Positions 1-6,267 of a stretch of DNA of 7,250 bases are shown here, one piece after another. The notes under the pieces are model-generated. The model saw nothing but the letters and a program-made list of their open reading frames with translations. It did not search any database and was not told where the DNA came from. The first letter of the stretch is position 1. Each line of letters starts with the position of its first letter. The stretch is from a bacterium (GTDB lineage Bacteria > Electryoneota > Electryoneia > Electryoneales > Electryoneaceae). Location: positions 1-7,250 of the forward strand of contig JANQEY010000205.1 of NCBI GenBank assembly GCA_028278125.1, in the 5' to 3' direction. A program made the position numbers and the translations under genes.

Positions 1-1
1 A

Positions 2-229
2 ATTCGTGATCGGATGCAGGAAGCTTCAGATAAAGGCAAGGATGAGGGTGCCCTCGAAGGAGTTAAAATTGCCCAGGAAGCGTTAAAGTCCGTGATCGAA
101 TATGTGCAGGGGGTATACATAATGCCGACATTTGGGCGGGTTGAACTTGCGATCGAAACGGTTTCGATACTACCGGGTAGAAAGGCTTACGCGGAATATA
201 GCATTGATGATGAGGAGAAACAGGGATGA
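2..229 (+). CDS. Homocysteine S-methyltransferase / methylenetetrahydrofolate reductase, C-terminal fragment
   Basis: Only the last 75 residues are in the window; the frame is open from base 2 and the gene begins upstream. The segment EGVKIAQEALKSVI followed by VQGVYIMPTFGRVELAIETV matches, from memory of the family, the end of the TIM-barrel MTHFR half of the roughly 600-residue bifunctional proteins (YitJ-like). In those, an N-terminal zinc-dependent homocysteine methyltransferase is fused to a FAD-dependent 5,10-methylene-THF reductase. The preceding RDRMQEASDKGKDEG fits the 'RM..A..KG' helix of the same family. They are cytoplasmic and act in methionine and one-carbon metabolism. The stop codon overlaps the next gene's ATG (ATGA), so the two are probably translationally coupled. 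A stand-alone MetF cannot be excluded because the N-terminal half is not visible. The 17-residue polar tail after the conserved block is not something I recognise. Confidence 0.8.
   Translation: MRDRMQEASDKGKDEGALEGVKIAQEALKSVIEYVQGVYIMPTFGRVELAIETVSILPGRKAYAEYSIDDEEKQG
153..167 (+). repeat. 15-nt palindromic repeat, copy 1
   Basis: TCGAAACGGTTTCGA: 7-bp arms around a single central G, extended here to 8-bp arms by flanking A and T (152-168). It lies in the methyltransferase/MTHFR coding end, read in the frame that gives Glu-Thr-Val-Ser. The identical 15-mer recurs at 1747-1761. Confidence 0.7.
213..217 (+). promoter_or_regulatory. Shine-Dalgarno site of the SDR gene
   Basis: AGGAG lies 8 bases before the ATG at 226, inside the last codons of the upstream gene. 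It fixes the SDR start and supports coupled translation across the ATGA overlap. It is one of the clearest ribosome binding sites in the window. Confidence 0.75.
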
Positions 230-1077
230 GTTTTTCAAAAGGATTGGTCTGGGTAACCGGCGCATCCAAAGGTATCGGGCGAGCGACTGCCATCCATCTC
301 TCTAAACTCGGCTGGAATGTAGCTGCCAGCGCCAGGGATGATAAAACCCTGGAACAAATGGCTGAACGGTTTGAAAGAGTATATTCCTTTCCCCTCGATG
401 TCGGTGATCCTGTTGCGCGTAAAGATGTTTATCAACGGATACGGGAAGAGCACGGTCCAATCGATGTACTCGTGAATAATGCCGCGTTTGGTTTCAGGGG
501 AGCTGTAGAAGATATGGAAATGGCTGAGATGAAAAATCTCTTCGATATAAATGTTTTCGCGCCATTGGCATTGACCAAACTTGTTCTCCCTGAAATGCGT
601 TCAAGACAGCAGGGACGAATAATCATGGTCAGCTCAGTGGTGGGACGGGTTTCGATGCCTCTCAGCGGTGCCTATTCTGCTTCCAAGTTTGCACTCGAAG
701 GATTTACCGACGCTCTACGGATGGAGTTGATGCCATGGGGTATCAAGGTTGTCCTGGTTGAACCCGGGCCAATTTCAACCAACTTTGGAAAAACTGCGGG
801 CGACCATTCCACTTTCAGGATGAAAAACCGGGATTCAGCATATTTAGAACAATATAAATCTATTTCAGTGCGGGGAATGTTTGCGCATCGGACTTATTGG
901 GGACCAAGTACGGTAGCTGTTGCGATTCGTGAGGCAATTGAACATCCACGGCCCAAAGCACGTTACCCGGTTCACTGGTCAGCACATCTACTGCCATTCT
1001 TGAGAAATATTATCCCAACACATTGTATGGATAAATTCCTTGGATTCAGGATGGGATTCACCAAAAAGCATCGATAA
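226..1077 (+). CDS. NADP(H)-type short-chain dehydrogenase/reductase (SDR)
   Basis: A 283-residue cytoplasmic classical SDR. The Rossmann cofactor motif TGASKGIG is at residues 11-18. The NNAA motif is at 84-87, the structural Asn at 109 (DIN), the catalytic Ser at about 137 (VSS), the YSASK pair at Tyr150/Lys154, and PG at 180-181. Lys15 in the glycine loop and Arg37 after the second strand are the usual marks of NADP(H) rather than NAD(H) preference. The C-terminal ~80 residues (RPKARYPVHWSAHLLPFLRNIIP) resemble the tail of 17-beta-HSD/retinol-dehydrogenase-like bacterial SDRs, which often act on lipidic alcohols or ketones; the substrate cannot be told from sequence. The start is supported by an AGGAG at 213-217. 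It overlaps the MTHFR stop by 4 bases and is followed after 1 base by the HAD gene. All catalytic residues are intact. Confidence 0.93.
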   Translation: MSFSKGLVWVTGASKGIGRATAIHLSKLGWNVAASARDDKTLEQMAERFERVYSFPLDVGDPVARKDVYQRIREEHGPIDVLVNNAAFGFRGAVEDMEMAEMKNLFDINVFAPLALTKLVLPEMRSRQQGRIIMVSSVVGRVSMPLSGAYSASKFALEGFTDALRMELMPWGIKVVLVEPGPISTNFGKTAGDHSTFRMKNRDSAYLEQYKSISVRGMFAHRTYWGPSTVAVAIREAIEHPRPKARYPVHWSAHLLPFLRNIIPTHCMDKFLGFRMGFTKKHR

Positions 1078-1078
1078 A

Positions 1079-1567
1079 ATGATAAAAGTTGATATACCCG
1101 GATGGAAGTTACTGGAAATCTCTCATATCGTCTGTGATATGAATGGAACGCTGGCTGTTGATGGATATCTCGAAGAAGGTGTGATTGATCGGCTGGAGAA
1201 ACTTTCAGAAAAAGCAGAAGTATATATTTTAACGGCTGATACTTATAATACCGCCTCGTCAATTACAGCTGGTTCTTCAATTAAAATAAATAAGCTCACC
1301 CCTGATCTTGCAGCTGATGCTGGTGGAGAGGCTGAATATAAAGCGGCATTTGTAGAACAGTTGGGATCAAATAAAACTGCCTTCCTGGGAAATGGCGCGA
1401 ATGATTTGCAGGCAATAGAAACGGCTGTTTTATCCATCGCTGTAGCAGGTAAAGAGGGTGCATTTTCAAAGGTTTTGATTGAAGCAGACCTGGTTGCTCA
1501 AACTTCCGTTGACGCACTTGATCTACTTCTTAGACCTGCGAGATTGATTGCCGGTCTTAGAAGATAA
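1079..1567 (+). CDS. HAD-family protein, soluble P-type ATPase-like (COG4087-type)
   Basis: A 162-residue cytoplasmic HAD-fold protein without a cap domain. Motif I is DMNGTLAVDG (nucleophile Asp20), motif II is in LTADT (Thr52), the motif III lysine is Lys88 (EYKAAFV), and motif IV is GNGAND (104-109, Asp109). The DxNGTLA/LTADT/GNGAND set and the ending DALDLLLRPARLIAGLR fit the family of small 'soluble P-type ATPase' HAD proteins known from archaea and scattered bacteria. These look like the isolated phosphorylation domain of a P-type ATPase with no membrane part, and their physiological substrate is not established. The usual second motif-I Asp of HAD phosphatases is Asn22 here. I chose the ATG at 1079, one base after the SDR stop, over one at 1040 that lies inside the SDR gene; conserved sequence begins only after 1079. 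No Shine-Dalgarno is visible, so translation probably depends on coupling. Confidence 0.85.
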   Translation: MIKVDIPGWKLLEISHIVCDMNGTLAVDGYLEEGVIDRLEKLSEKAEVYILTADTYNTASSITAGSSIKINKLTPDLAADAGGEAEYKAAFVEQLGSNKTAFLGNGANDLQAIETAVLSIAVAGKEGAFSKVLIEADLVAQTSVDALDLLLRPARLIAGLRR

Positions 1568-1599
1568 TTCTATAAATCAGTATTTACCCGCAATTCTAA

Positions 1600-2328
1600 A
1601 TGATAACTCCCGCAAAAGATTATACGGCTGCTGCCATTCTTATCGCTTCCGAAAGGGGAAAAGATCTGGGTGCAAAGCGACCTCTCTGTTTCATTGACCT
1701 CGATTATAAACCGGTATTTGTCCAAGCTGTGGATCATCTTTCCGCTTCGAAACGGTTTCGAGAGATAATTCTTCTGCTGCATGAAGAATGGGTAGGCCTG
1801 GGAACTACAACGACAGAATACTGGGAACTGGGAATAGTCAGGAAAATTCTTGCAGGGCAAGAAGATAATATGCAATCACTCGAGCGTGGTATCTCAGTAT
1901 TAAATCCTGCTTATGATGTTGTCGCAATCCATGATGGAGCATACGCGGTTACACCACCCGAATTAACAGCAGAGGTAATGGATACCGCTCATGAAAATGG
2001 TTTTGCATTCCCAGCTGTTGAACCGGTAGAAAATGATCATACTGGTGATTATGGAGAATTTAAAACAACTGTCCCAATTGATAACAAACTGTATTACGTA
2101 CAAAGCCCGGTATGTATAAAACAATCAGTGCTTCGTGATCTATTCGATTTTTCGGAATCAGAAAATCTTCATGAGCTGACTCTGTTTGATCGTGCATCCA
2201 GGAAAGGAGTAAAACCTGTTCCGGTGATTACAGGCATGTCAAATCCAAGAATCTCAACAGCAAATGATATCGATAGATGCCTGGCTTGTATCAGGCAGCA
2301 ATCTCCCAAGTATAAACCATCAGGATGA
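1600..2328 (+). CDS. IspD-like nucleotidyltransferase-fold protein with degenerate active site
   Basis: A 242-residue protein of about IspD length (IspD makes CDP-methylerythritol from CTP and MEP in the isoprenoid pathway). The fold is recognisable. AAAILIASERGKDLGAK (10-26) stands for the CTP loop, KILAGQEDNMQSLERGI (82-98) for the 'GG.ER..S...GL' block, and VVAIHDGAYAV (107-117) for 'VHDAARP'. FPAVEPVEND (137-146) and NPRISTANDI (215-224) stand for 'PA.PV.DT' and 'NIKVT.PEDL'. By eye the metal-binding Asp112 and Ser93 are kept. E. coli IspD's Arg20, Arg85, Arg109, Arg157 and Lys213 appear to be replaced by Asp22, Asn90, Tyr115, Asp161 and Arg217, and the loop Gly16 by Glu18. It may therefore use another substrate or be non-catalytic. 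The start at 1600 has no Shine-Dalgarno. It follows the HAD gene by 32 bases and is probably in the same transcript. Family fairly sure, function not. Confidence 0.72.
   Translation: MITPAKDYTAAAILIASERGKDLGAKRPLCFIDLDYKPVFVQAVDHLSASKRFREIILLLHEEWVGLGTTTTEYWELGIVRKILAGQEDNMQSLERGISVLNPAYDVVAIHDGAYAVTPPELTAEVMDTAHENGFAFPAVEPVENDHTGDYGEFKTTVPIDNKLYYVQSPVCIKQSVLRDLFDFSESENLHELTLFDRASRKGVKPVPVITGMSNPRISTANDIDRCLACIRQQSPKYKPSG
1747..1761 (+). repeat. 15-nt palindromic repeat, copy 2
   Basis: The same TCGAAACGGTTTCGA as at 153-167, now within the IspD-like gene and read in a different frame (Ser-Lys-Arg-Phe-Arg). Protein similarity therefore cannot explain the match. Confidence 0.7.
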
Positions 2329-2349
2329 ACCAATCGAAATGACTTATGG

Positions 2350-2376
2350 TTGACATCTTATTATATTAACTAATTC
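2350..2376 (+). promoter_or_regulatory. Possible promoter for the phosphatase-ddl-kinase operon
   Basis: A consensus -35 box TTGACA (2350-2355) lies in the 117-base gap after the IspD-like gene. It is followed after 15 bases by TAATTC (2371-2376), a poor -10; the region between is AT-rich. Alternatively, TTG at 2350 with TTCATTTG at 2374-2381 comes close to the Bacteroidetes-type promoter pattern (TTTG, then TAnnTTTG, about 20 bases apart). Either would leave roughly a 60-base leader before the TTG start. I see no terminator hairpin with a T-run between the two blocks, so read-through is also possible. Confidence 0.4.
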
Positions 2377-2433
2377 ATTTGCAGGTATCCGCAGAATCAC
2401 ACCCGGATCGTCCCGGTTCGGCAGGAATAGACA

Positions 2434-2444
2434 GAGGGATGGAG
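2434..2444 (+). promoter_or_regulatory. Shine-Dalgarno region deciding the TTG start
   Basis: The purine-rich GAGGGATGGAG lies just before the TTG at 2446, with GAGGG 7 bases away. The frame has a stop at 2428-2430. No ATG or GTG lies between that stop and 2446, and the next in-frame ATG is about 139 codons in, beyond several membrane helices. TTG at 2446 is therefore the best start. Confidence 0.6.
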
Positions 2445-2445
2445 T

Positions 2446-5187
2446 TTGGTTGCACGACAGCGAATACTGACAGTAATAGCAGTGGCAGCGGGTGCAATAG
2501 TCGCCAGTAGAATATTTACGGGTGCTGAAATAACTCCCTTTACCACCTTTGTCTTTGACCTGTTTTTTATTTCCCTCGGTCTTGCCCTGTTTCGAAAAAT
2601 CCCCGCCGCTGCCAAAACGGGTCATGAAGTAAACAGGCTTCTCTTTGGGATTATCCTGTTCCTGGTATCGGTTGTTATCAAGGTATATATTTACAATAGT
2701 ATAATCCCTGGTCTGGAAACAATTTCTCAAAACTTGTGGATATATTTTGCCAGGCTGGCACCCGCGTTAGCCCACAGTTGGTCAATAATCTCCCTGGTAA
2801 GACTGGGTGGAGAGAACTGGAATAAACGACGAAGACGTGTTGTAATCGTTTTAGTCCTGATGGTTTTCCTTGCCCTTTACCGCATACCGGAATTTATGGC
2901 TGTGTTGATAGGATTATTGATTGCTATCTGGGTGATACCGACAGAGTGGATCACGTCGTTGAAAGGAAAATCCAGGAAATGGGCTACAGTCCTTGTGATC
3001 GCACTCCCGGTAGTATTCTTTATCTATACCGGCAATGGAATACTACTTTCAAGTCTCTGGCTCTCTCAATCAACGGAACTGACTGATGCAGGCTCTCAGC
3101 CTGCATTAATCACGGGTACAACCCTGATAACCATCATCAGCTATGTTATTCTGATCTACTGGATATTTTTAACTTTACGAATAATTATGGTGCTGCTCCA
3201 GGGTGGTTTTGGTACAACGGTGACCATAAGGGTAAAGCTGGTATTCACTTACTTTTTCAGTACAATTATCCCGGGACTTCTGCTCGTGGCTCTGTTGAGC
3301 GTTTCAGTTTTTATTGGAACTGGGACAATGCGCGCACGGCTGGTGGCGCAGTTGATTGAAAAGGACCTCAAAAAACTTGAAATGCTGCTTTCCCAGGATA
3401 TTATATCGTTGCGAACTGAAAACGCAGATATAGCCATCGGGATATATGAGCGGGAGATTCCTGAAGATGATTATGGCGAAGAGAGACTGGAGGCTGAAAA
3501 CAGGTTCTGGTTTGATCCAGCGCTGACCGGTGCGAACTGGGAAGAGTTGGGCAGTCTTTTATCACCATCAAGGGAACTTCGTGAAGAACCTGTGGAAACC
3601 TGGCACCTCAAACGCAGCCTCTATAAACCGAACTACGCGCCCAGGGTTTTGACATCATTTCTTGGCTGGTCGGAGAAATCCAGTACGCGACACGGCATAC
3701 TCCCGATGGGAGAGGGTAAATCGGCACTCGCGGCTGCTGTCAGTAAAGGTAGTAGCGGTGACGTCCTGGTTGCCCTTAAACCCATTACCCCGGACTTGTT
3801 GAAAGAATACAAGGAAATTGTTGGGGTAGATATACTTATCCAGCCCATCTCAGGTCTCAAAATTTCCGATGACGCCCGAAGGTTGAATCTCCGGGCTGAC
3901 CAGTACTACGAAATCTCTGATAATAAAGTCGGGAATATTGAGATCGAGAATGAATCGATACTGGATATGTTCAGGATGGACATTGTCCAGACAATTACAG
4001 AAATTGAAGAACCAACTTTATGGAATTCCTCTCTCTATCACGGTGTCCACGAGTTACGTAATAAAATCCCTGATACAGATGAAAGCTGGGTTAATGGCGT
4101 GATAGTCGTAAGAACTTCGATTCTTACCCTCATCTCATCTTTGTTCACAACTCACGGATTGAACCTGATAGTTATCTATATCCTCACCGCCCTGGCACTA
4201 TTGCTTCTGCTGGCGGTTGTCTTCTCCAGTGTTCTCGGACTAAGTATAACACGAACAATTACAACTGCGGTAGCGATACTAAGAAGAGGGACAGACCGGT
4301 TAAGAAAGGGTGACCTGGATACACGGATCCAGGTAAATAATCACGATGAGCTGGGTACCCTGGCGGTAAGTTTTAACAGGATGACCGCAGACCTGAAACG
4401 GATGCTCGCCGATACTGCGAAGAAAGAACGGCTGGAGCGAGAAATCCAGATTGCCCGCCAGATCCAGTTGAACCTGCTCCCCGGAAGTCTCCCGGATATC
4501 GAAGGTTTTGATATCGCCGCCCGCAGCGATCCGGCCCTTGAGGTTGGTGGTGATTATTATGATATGATAATCCTGGACGACAACAGGCTGGTATTTTCGC
4601 TTGGTGATGTTTCCGGGAAAGGCATAGCCGCGGCGATGCTGATGAGTAACCTCCAGGCTTCTCACCAGACGTTTGTCCTGGAGACTAATGAAGTGATCAC
4701 CCTCGATGAGCTTGGAAAAAGACTGAATCGTCTCATTTATCATAACTCAACACCCGATATGTTTATCACCTGTTTTATCGGTATTCTCGATACCGAAACG
4801 GGATACCTCAAGTACATTAATGCCGGTCATGATACACCCGTTCTCATCCAGGATGGGAAGATTATTGAACTCGGTGAAGGGGGGATCATGTTCGGAGCGT
4901 TGCCGGATACAGAATATTGCCTGGGAGAGGCAAACCTGAAATCTGGAGATGTGCTGGCGATCTACACAGATGGACTTACCGAGGCGATGAATGCTGATGG
5001 AAAAGAGTTCGGAAAAGAGCGGTTGATCGGGCACATAAGCAGGAGTAAGGACAGACCGGCGGAAGATATTCTGTCGGGTGTTTACGAGGATGTGATCAGG
5101 TTTGCGGGTGAGGAGAGGGCATCTCAGGATGACTTAACCATGATCATCCTCAAAGCAGAGTCGATCCCCGGCAGCGAAAACAGCTGA
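2446..5187 (+). CDS. Polytopic membrane protein phosphatase: 9-10 TM, extracytoplasmic sensor, HAMP, SpoIIE/PP2C domain
   Basis: A 913-residue inner-membrane signalling protein with a TTG start. Hydrophobic helices lie at roughly 6-23, 32-50, 65-87, 96-118, 130-147, 149-165, 178-196, 226-251 and 264-291. A hydrophilic region of ~280 residues (292-572) follows, then a tenth helix (573-600). The HAMP domain covers about 601-655 (RLRKGDLDTRIQVNNHDELG). A short coiled coil (RLEREIQIARQIQLNLLP) leads into a SpoIIE/RsbU-type PP2C domain (about 665-905). Its metal-binding motifs are intact: VGGDYYD (Asp703), GDVSGKG (Asp721), NAGHDTP (792-798), YTDGLTEA (Asp842) and QDDLT (Asp895/896). The family dephosphorylates phosphoserine on STAS-domain anti-anti-sigma factors or related partners; none is encoded here. 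Topology by count gives a cytoplasmic N-terminus and an outside sensor region. I do not recognise the sensor or the 9-helix module. It heads a likely operon with ddl and a histidine kinase. Confidence 0.9.
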   Translation: MVARQRILTVIAVAAGAIVASRIFTGAEITPFTTFVFDLFFISLGLALFRKIPAAAKTGHEVNRLLFGIILFLVSVVIKVYIYNSIIPGLETISQNLWIYFARLAPALAHSWSIISLVRLGGENWNKRRRRVVIVLVLMVFLALYRIPEFMAVLIGLLIAIWVIPTEWITSLKGKSRKWATVLVIALPVVFFIYTGNGILLSSLWLSQSTELTDAGSQPALITGTTLITIISYVILIYWIFLTLRIIMVLLQGGFGTTVTIRVKLVFTYFFSTIIPGLLLVALLSVSVFIGTGTMRARLVAQLIEKDLKKLEMLLSQDIISLRTENADIAIGIYEREIPEDDYGEERLEAENRFWFDPALTGANWEELGSLLSPSRELREEPVETWHLKRSLYKPNYAPRVLTSFLGWSEKSSTRHGILPMGEGKSALAAAVSKGSSGDVLVALKPITPDLLKEYKEIVGVDILIQPISGLKISDDARRLNLRADQYYEISDNKVGNIEIENESILDMFRMDIVQTITEIEEPTLWNSSLYHGVHELRNKIPDTDESWVNGVIVVRTSILTLISSLFTTHGLNLIVIYILTALALLLLLAVVFSSVLGLSITRTITTAVAILRRGTDRLRKGDLDTRIQVNNHDELGTLAVSFNRMTADLKRMLADTAKKERLEREIQIARQIQLNLLPGSLPDIEGFDIAARSDPALEVGGDYYDMIILDDNRLVFSLGDVSGKGIAAAMLMSNLQASHQTFVLETNEVITLDELGKRLNRLIYHNSTPDMFITCFIGILDTETGYLKYINAGHDTPVLIQDGKIIELGEGGIMFGALPDTEYCLGEANLKSGDVLAIYTDGLTEAMNADGKEFGKERLIGHISRSKDRPAEDILSGVYEDVIRFAGEERASQDDLTMIILKAESIPGSENS
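3086..3106 (+). repeat. Perfect 9-bp inverted repeat inside the phosphatase gene
   Basis: The arms ATGCAGGCT and AGCCTGCAT are exact reverse complements around a 3-base CTC loop. The repeat encodes part of the short loop between the seventh and eighth membrane helices (about residues 214-220, DAGSQPA). It would form a stable RNA hairpin but no T-run follows, so it is not an intrinsic terminator. Confidence 0.7.
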
Positions 5188-5214
5188 GCATACATTAAGT
5201 AAGAAAGCGAAAGT

Positions 5215-6267
5215 ATGGCGCGGATACTTGTAATATGTGGCGGTGATAACCTTGAGAGACGGGTTTCCCTGGCCAGCGGTGACGCTGTAGCGAAAGGACT
5301 GGCAGCCGCCGGGCATGAAGTACTTAAAATCGATTCATCATATCCCGGTAATATCGTTGATCCCGGAACACCGTTGCTCGATGGCATTGTAGGACCTGTT
5401 CCCCCGGAAGAGTTGAAGTCTGTTACAATGAATCCGGTCACCTGGCAAAATTTGATCGACAATGTTGTCAAGGGGGATTATGACGCCATATTTCCCATTC
5501 TTCATGGAAGCTGGGGGGAGGATGGAAGAATCCAGGCTGTCCTCGAATTGTTGAATATTCCCTACCTCGGCAGTGGCGTATTATCGAGCCAGTTATGTAT
5601 GAACAAGGAATACGCGAAAAAAATTGCTATAGAACACGGTTTACCTGTAGCGCCGGGTTTTAATGCTGACAAAAATATGTCATTCGATGACATAATTTGC
5701 AGATGTATTACAGATCTTCAATTGGAAGAACAGCTAGGAGGTTCAAAAATCGTTGTAAAACCTTTGAGCAGTGGTTCTGCCGTTGATGTTTATATAGTCG
5801 AGAATAAAACTGAGATCCTGGAAGCAGTTAATAAAATCAATGAAAATGGAGACGAAATCTTAATTGAAAAATTTATCCCTGGGAAAGAATTAACCGTTAC
5901 AGTACTGGATGACCAGGGGCTTCCTGTTATCGAAATAGCCCCGAAAACCGGCTTTTATGACTACACAAGGAAGTATACCAAGGGTGAAACCGAGTACCTT
6001 TGCCCGGCACCTGTTGATGAAAAGATCGCCACCATAATCCGGAATGATTCCCTCAAGGTTTTCCAGGCGCTGGAATGCAGGCATGTCGCACGGGTAGACT
6101 GGCGCTACGATCCTGCCGATAATAATATGGCATTCCTGGAGGTTAATACGATGCCCGGAATGACCGATCTTTCCCTTGTTCCCATGGCAGCAAAAGAGGT
6201 GGGAATAGACTTTTCAGCATTGATGGATCGATTTGTACAAATGGTTCTCGAGGGTAAAGCCGGCTAA
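5215..6267 (+). CDS. ddl: D-alanine--D-alanine ligase
   Basis: A 350-residue cytoplasmic ATP-grasp enzyme that joins two D-alanines for peptidoglycan precursors. The N-terminal motif GGDNLERRVSLASG (9-22) keeps the Glu (Glu14) that binds the first D-Ala. HGSWGEDGRIQ (97-107) and IPYLGSGVLSS (115-125) are the substrate-domain signatures. KPLSSGSAV (182-190) is the small ATP loop, and EKFIPGKELTV (218-228) is the ATP-grasp core. YDYTRKY (248-254) has Lys253 and Tyr254; Tyr at this place goes with D-Ala rather than D-lactate as acceptor. ARVDW (Arg293, Asp295) and EVNTMPGMTDLSL (309-321) supply Mg and phosphate ligands. Oddities: the loop usually read as GSSVG is GSAVD here, and the usual S.E of the first motif is N.E. 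Length lies between E. coli DdlB and DdlA. It follows the phosphatase by 27 bases with only a weak purine-rich ribosome site, and overlaps the kinase gene by one base. Confidence 0.93.
   Translation: MARILVICGGDNLERRVSLASGDAVAKGLAAAGHEVLKIDSSYPGNIVDPGTPLLDGIVGPVPPEELKSVTMNPVTWQNLIDNVVKGDYDAIFPILHGSWGEDGRIQAVLELLNIPYLGSGVLSSQLCMNKEYAKKIAIEHGLPVAPGFNADKNMSFDDIICRCITDLQLEEQLGGSKIVVKPLSSGSAVDVYIVENKTEILEAVNKINENGDEILIEKFIPGKELTVTVLDDQGLPVIEIAPKTGFYDYTRKYTKGETEYLCPAPVDEKIATIIRNDSLKVFQALECRHVARVDWRYDPADNNMAFLEVNTMPGMTDLSLVPMAAKEVGIDFSALMDRFVQMVLEGKAG

Noticed and set aside
46..57. Inverted repeat GAGGGTGCCCTC
   Set aside because: It is short, lies in coding sequence and has a 2-base loop; such a match is expected by chance.
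1040..1078. A longer HAD protein starting at the ATG at 1040
   Set aside because: It would overlap the last 38 bases of the SDR gene and adds residues unlike the family. The ATG at 1079 immediately follows the SDR stop and precedes the conserved part.
972..1262. Minus-strand open frame of 96 codons across the SDR/HAD junction
   Set aside because: It has no motifs and overlaps two genes with intact catalytic signatures on the plus strand.
2344..2730. Minus-strand open frame of 128 codons covering the gap before the phosphatase gene
   Set aside because: Its sequence is low-complexity and Cys/Tyr-rich with no family resemblance. It runs through the probable promoter, ribosome site and first membrane helices of the plus-strand gene.
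4300..4743. Minus-strand open frame of 147 codons
   Set aside because: It lies wholly inside the HAMP/SpoIIE coding region, has no recognisable motif or start context, and is explained by the codon pattern of the plus-strand gene.
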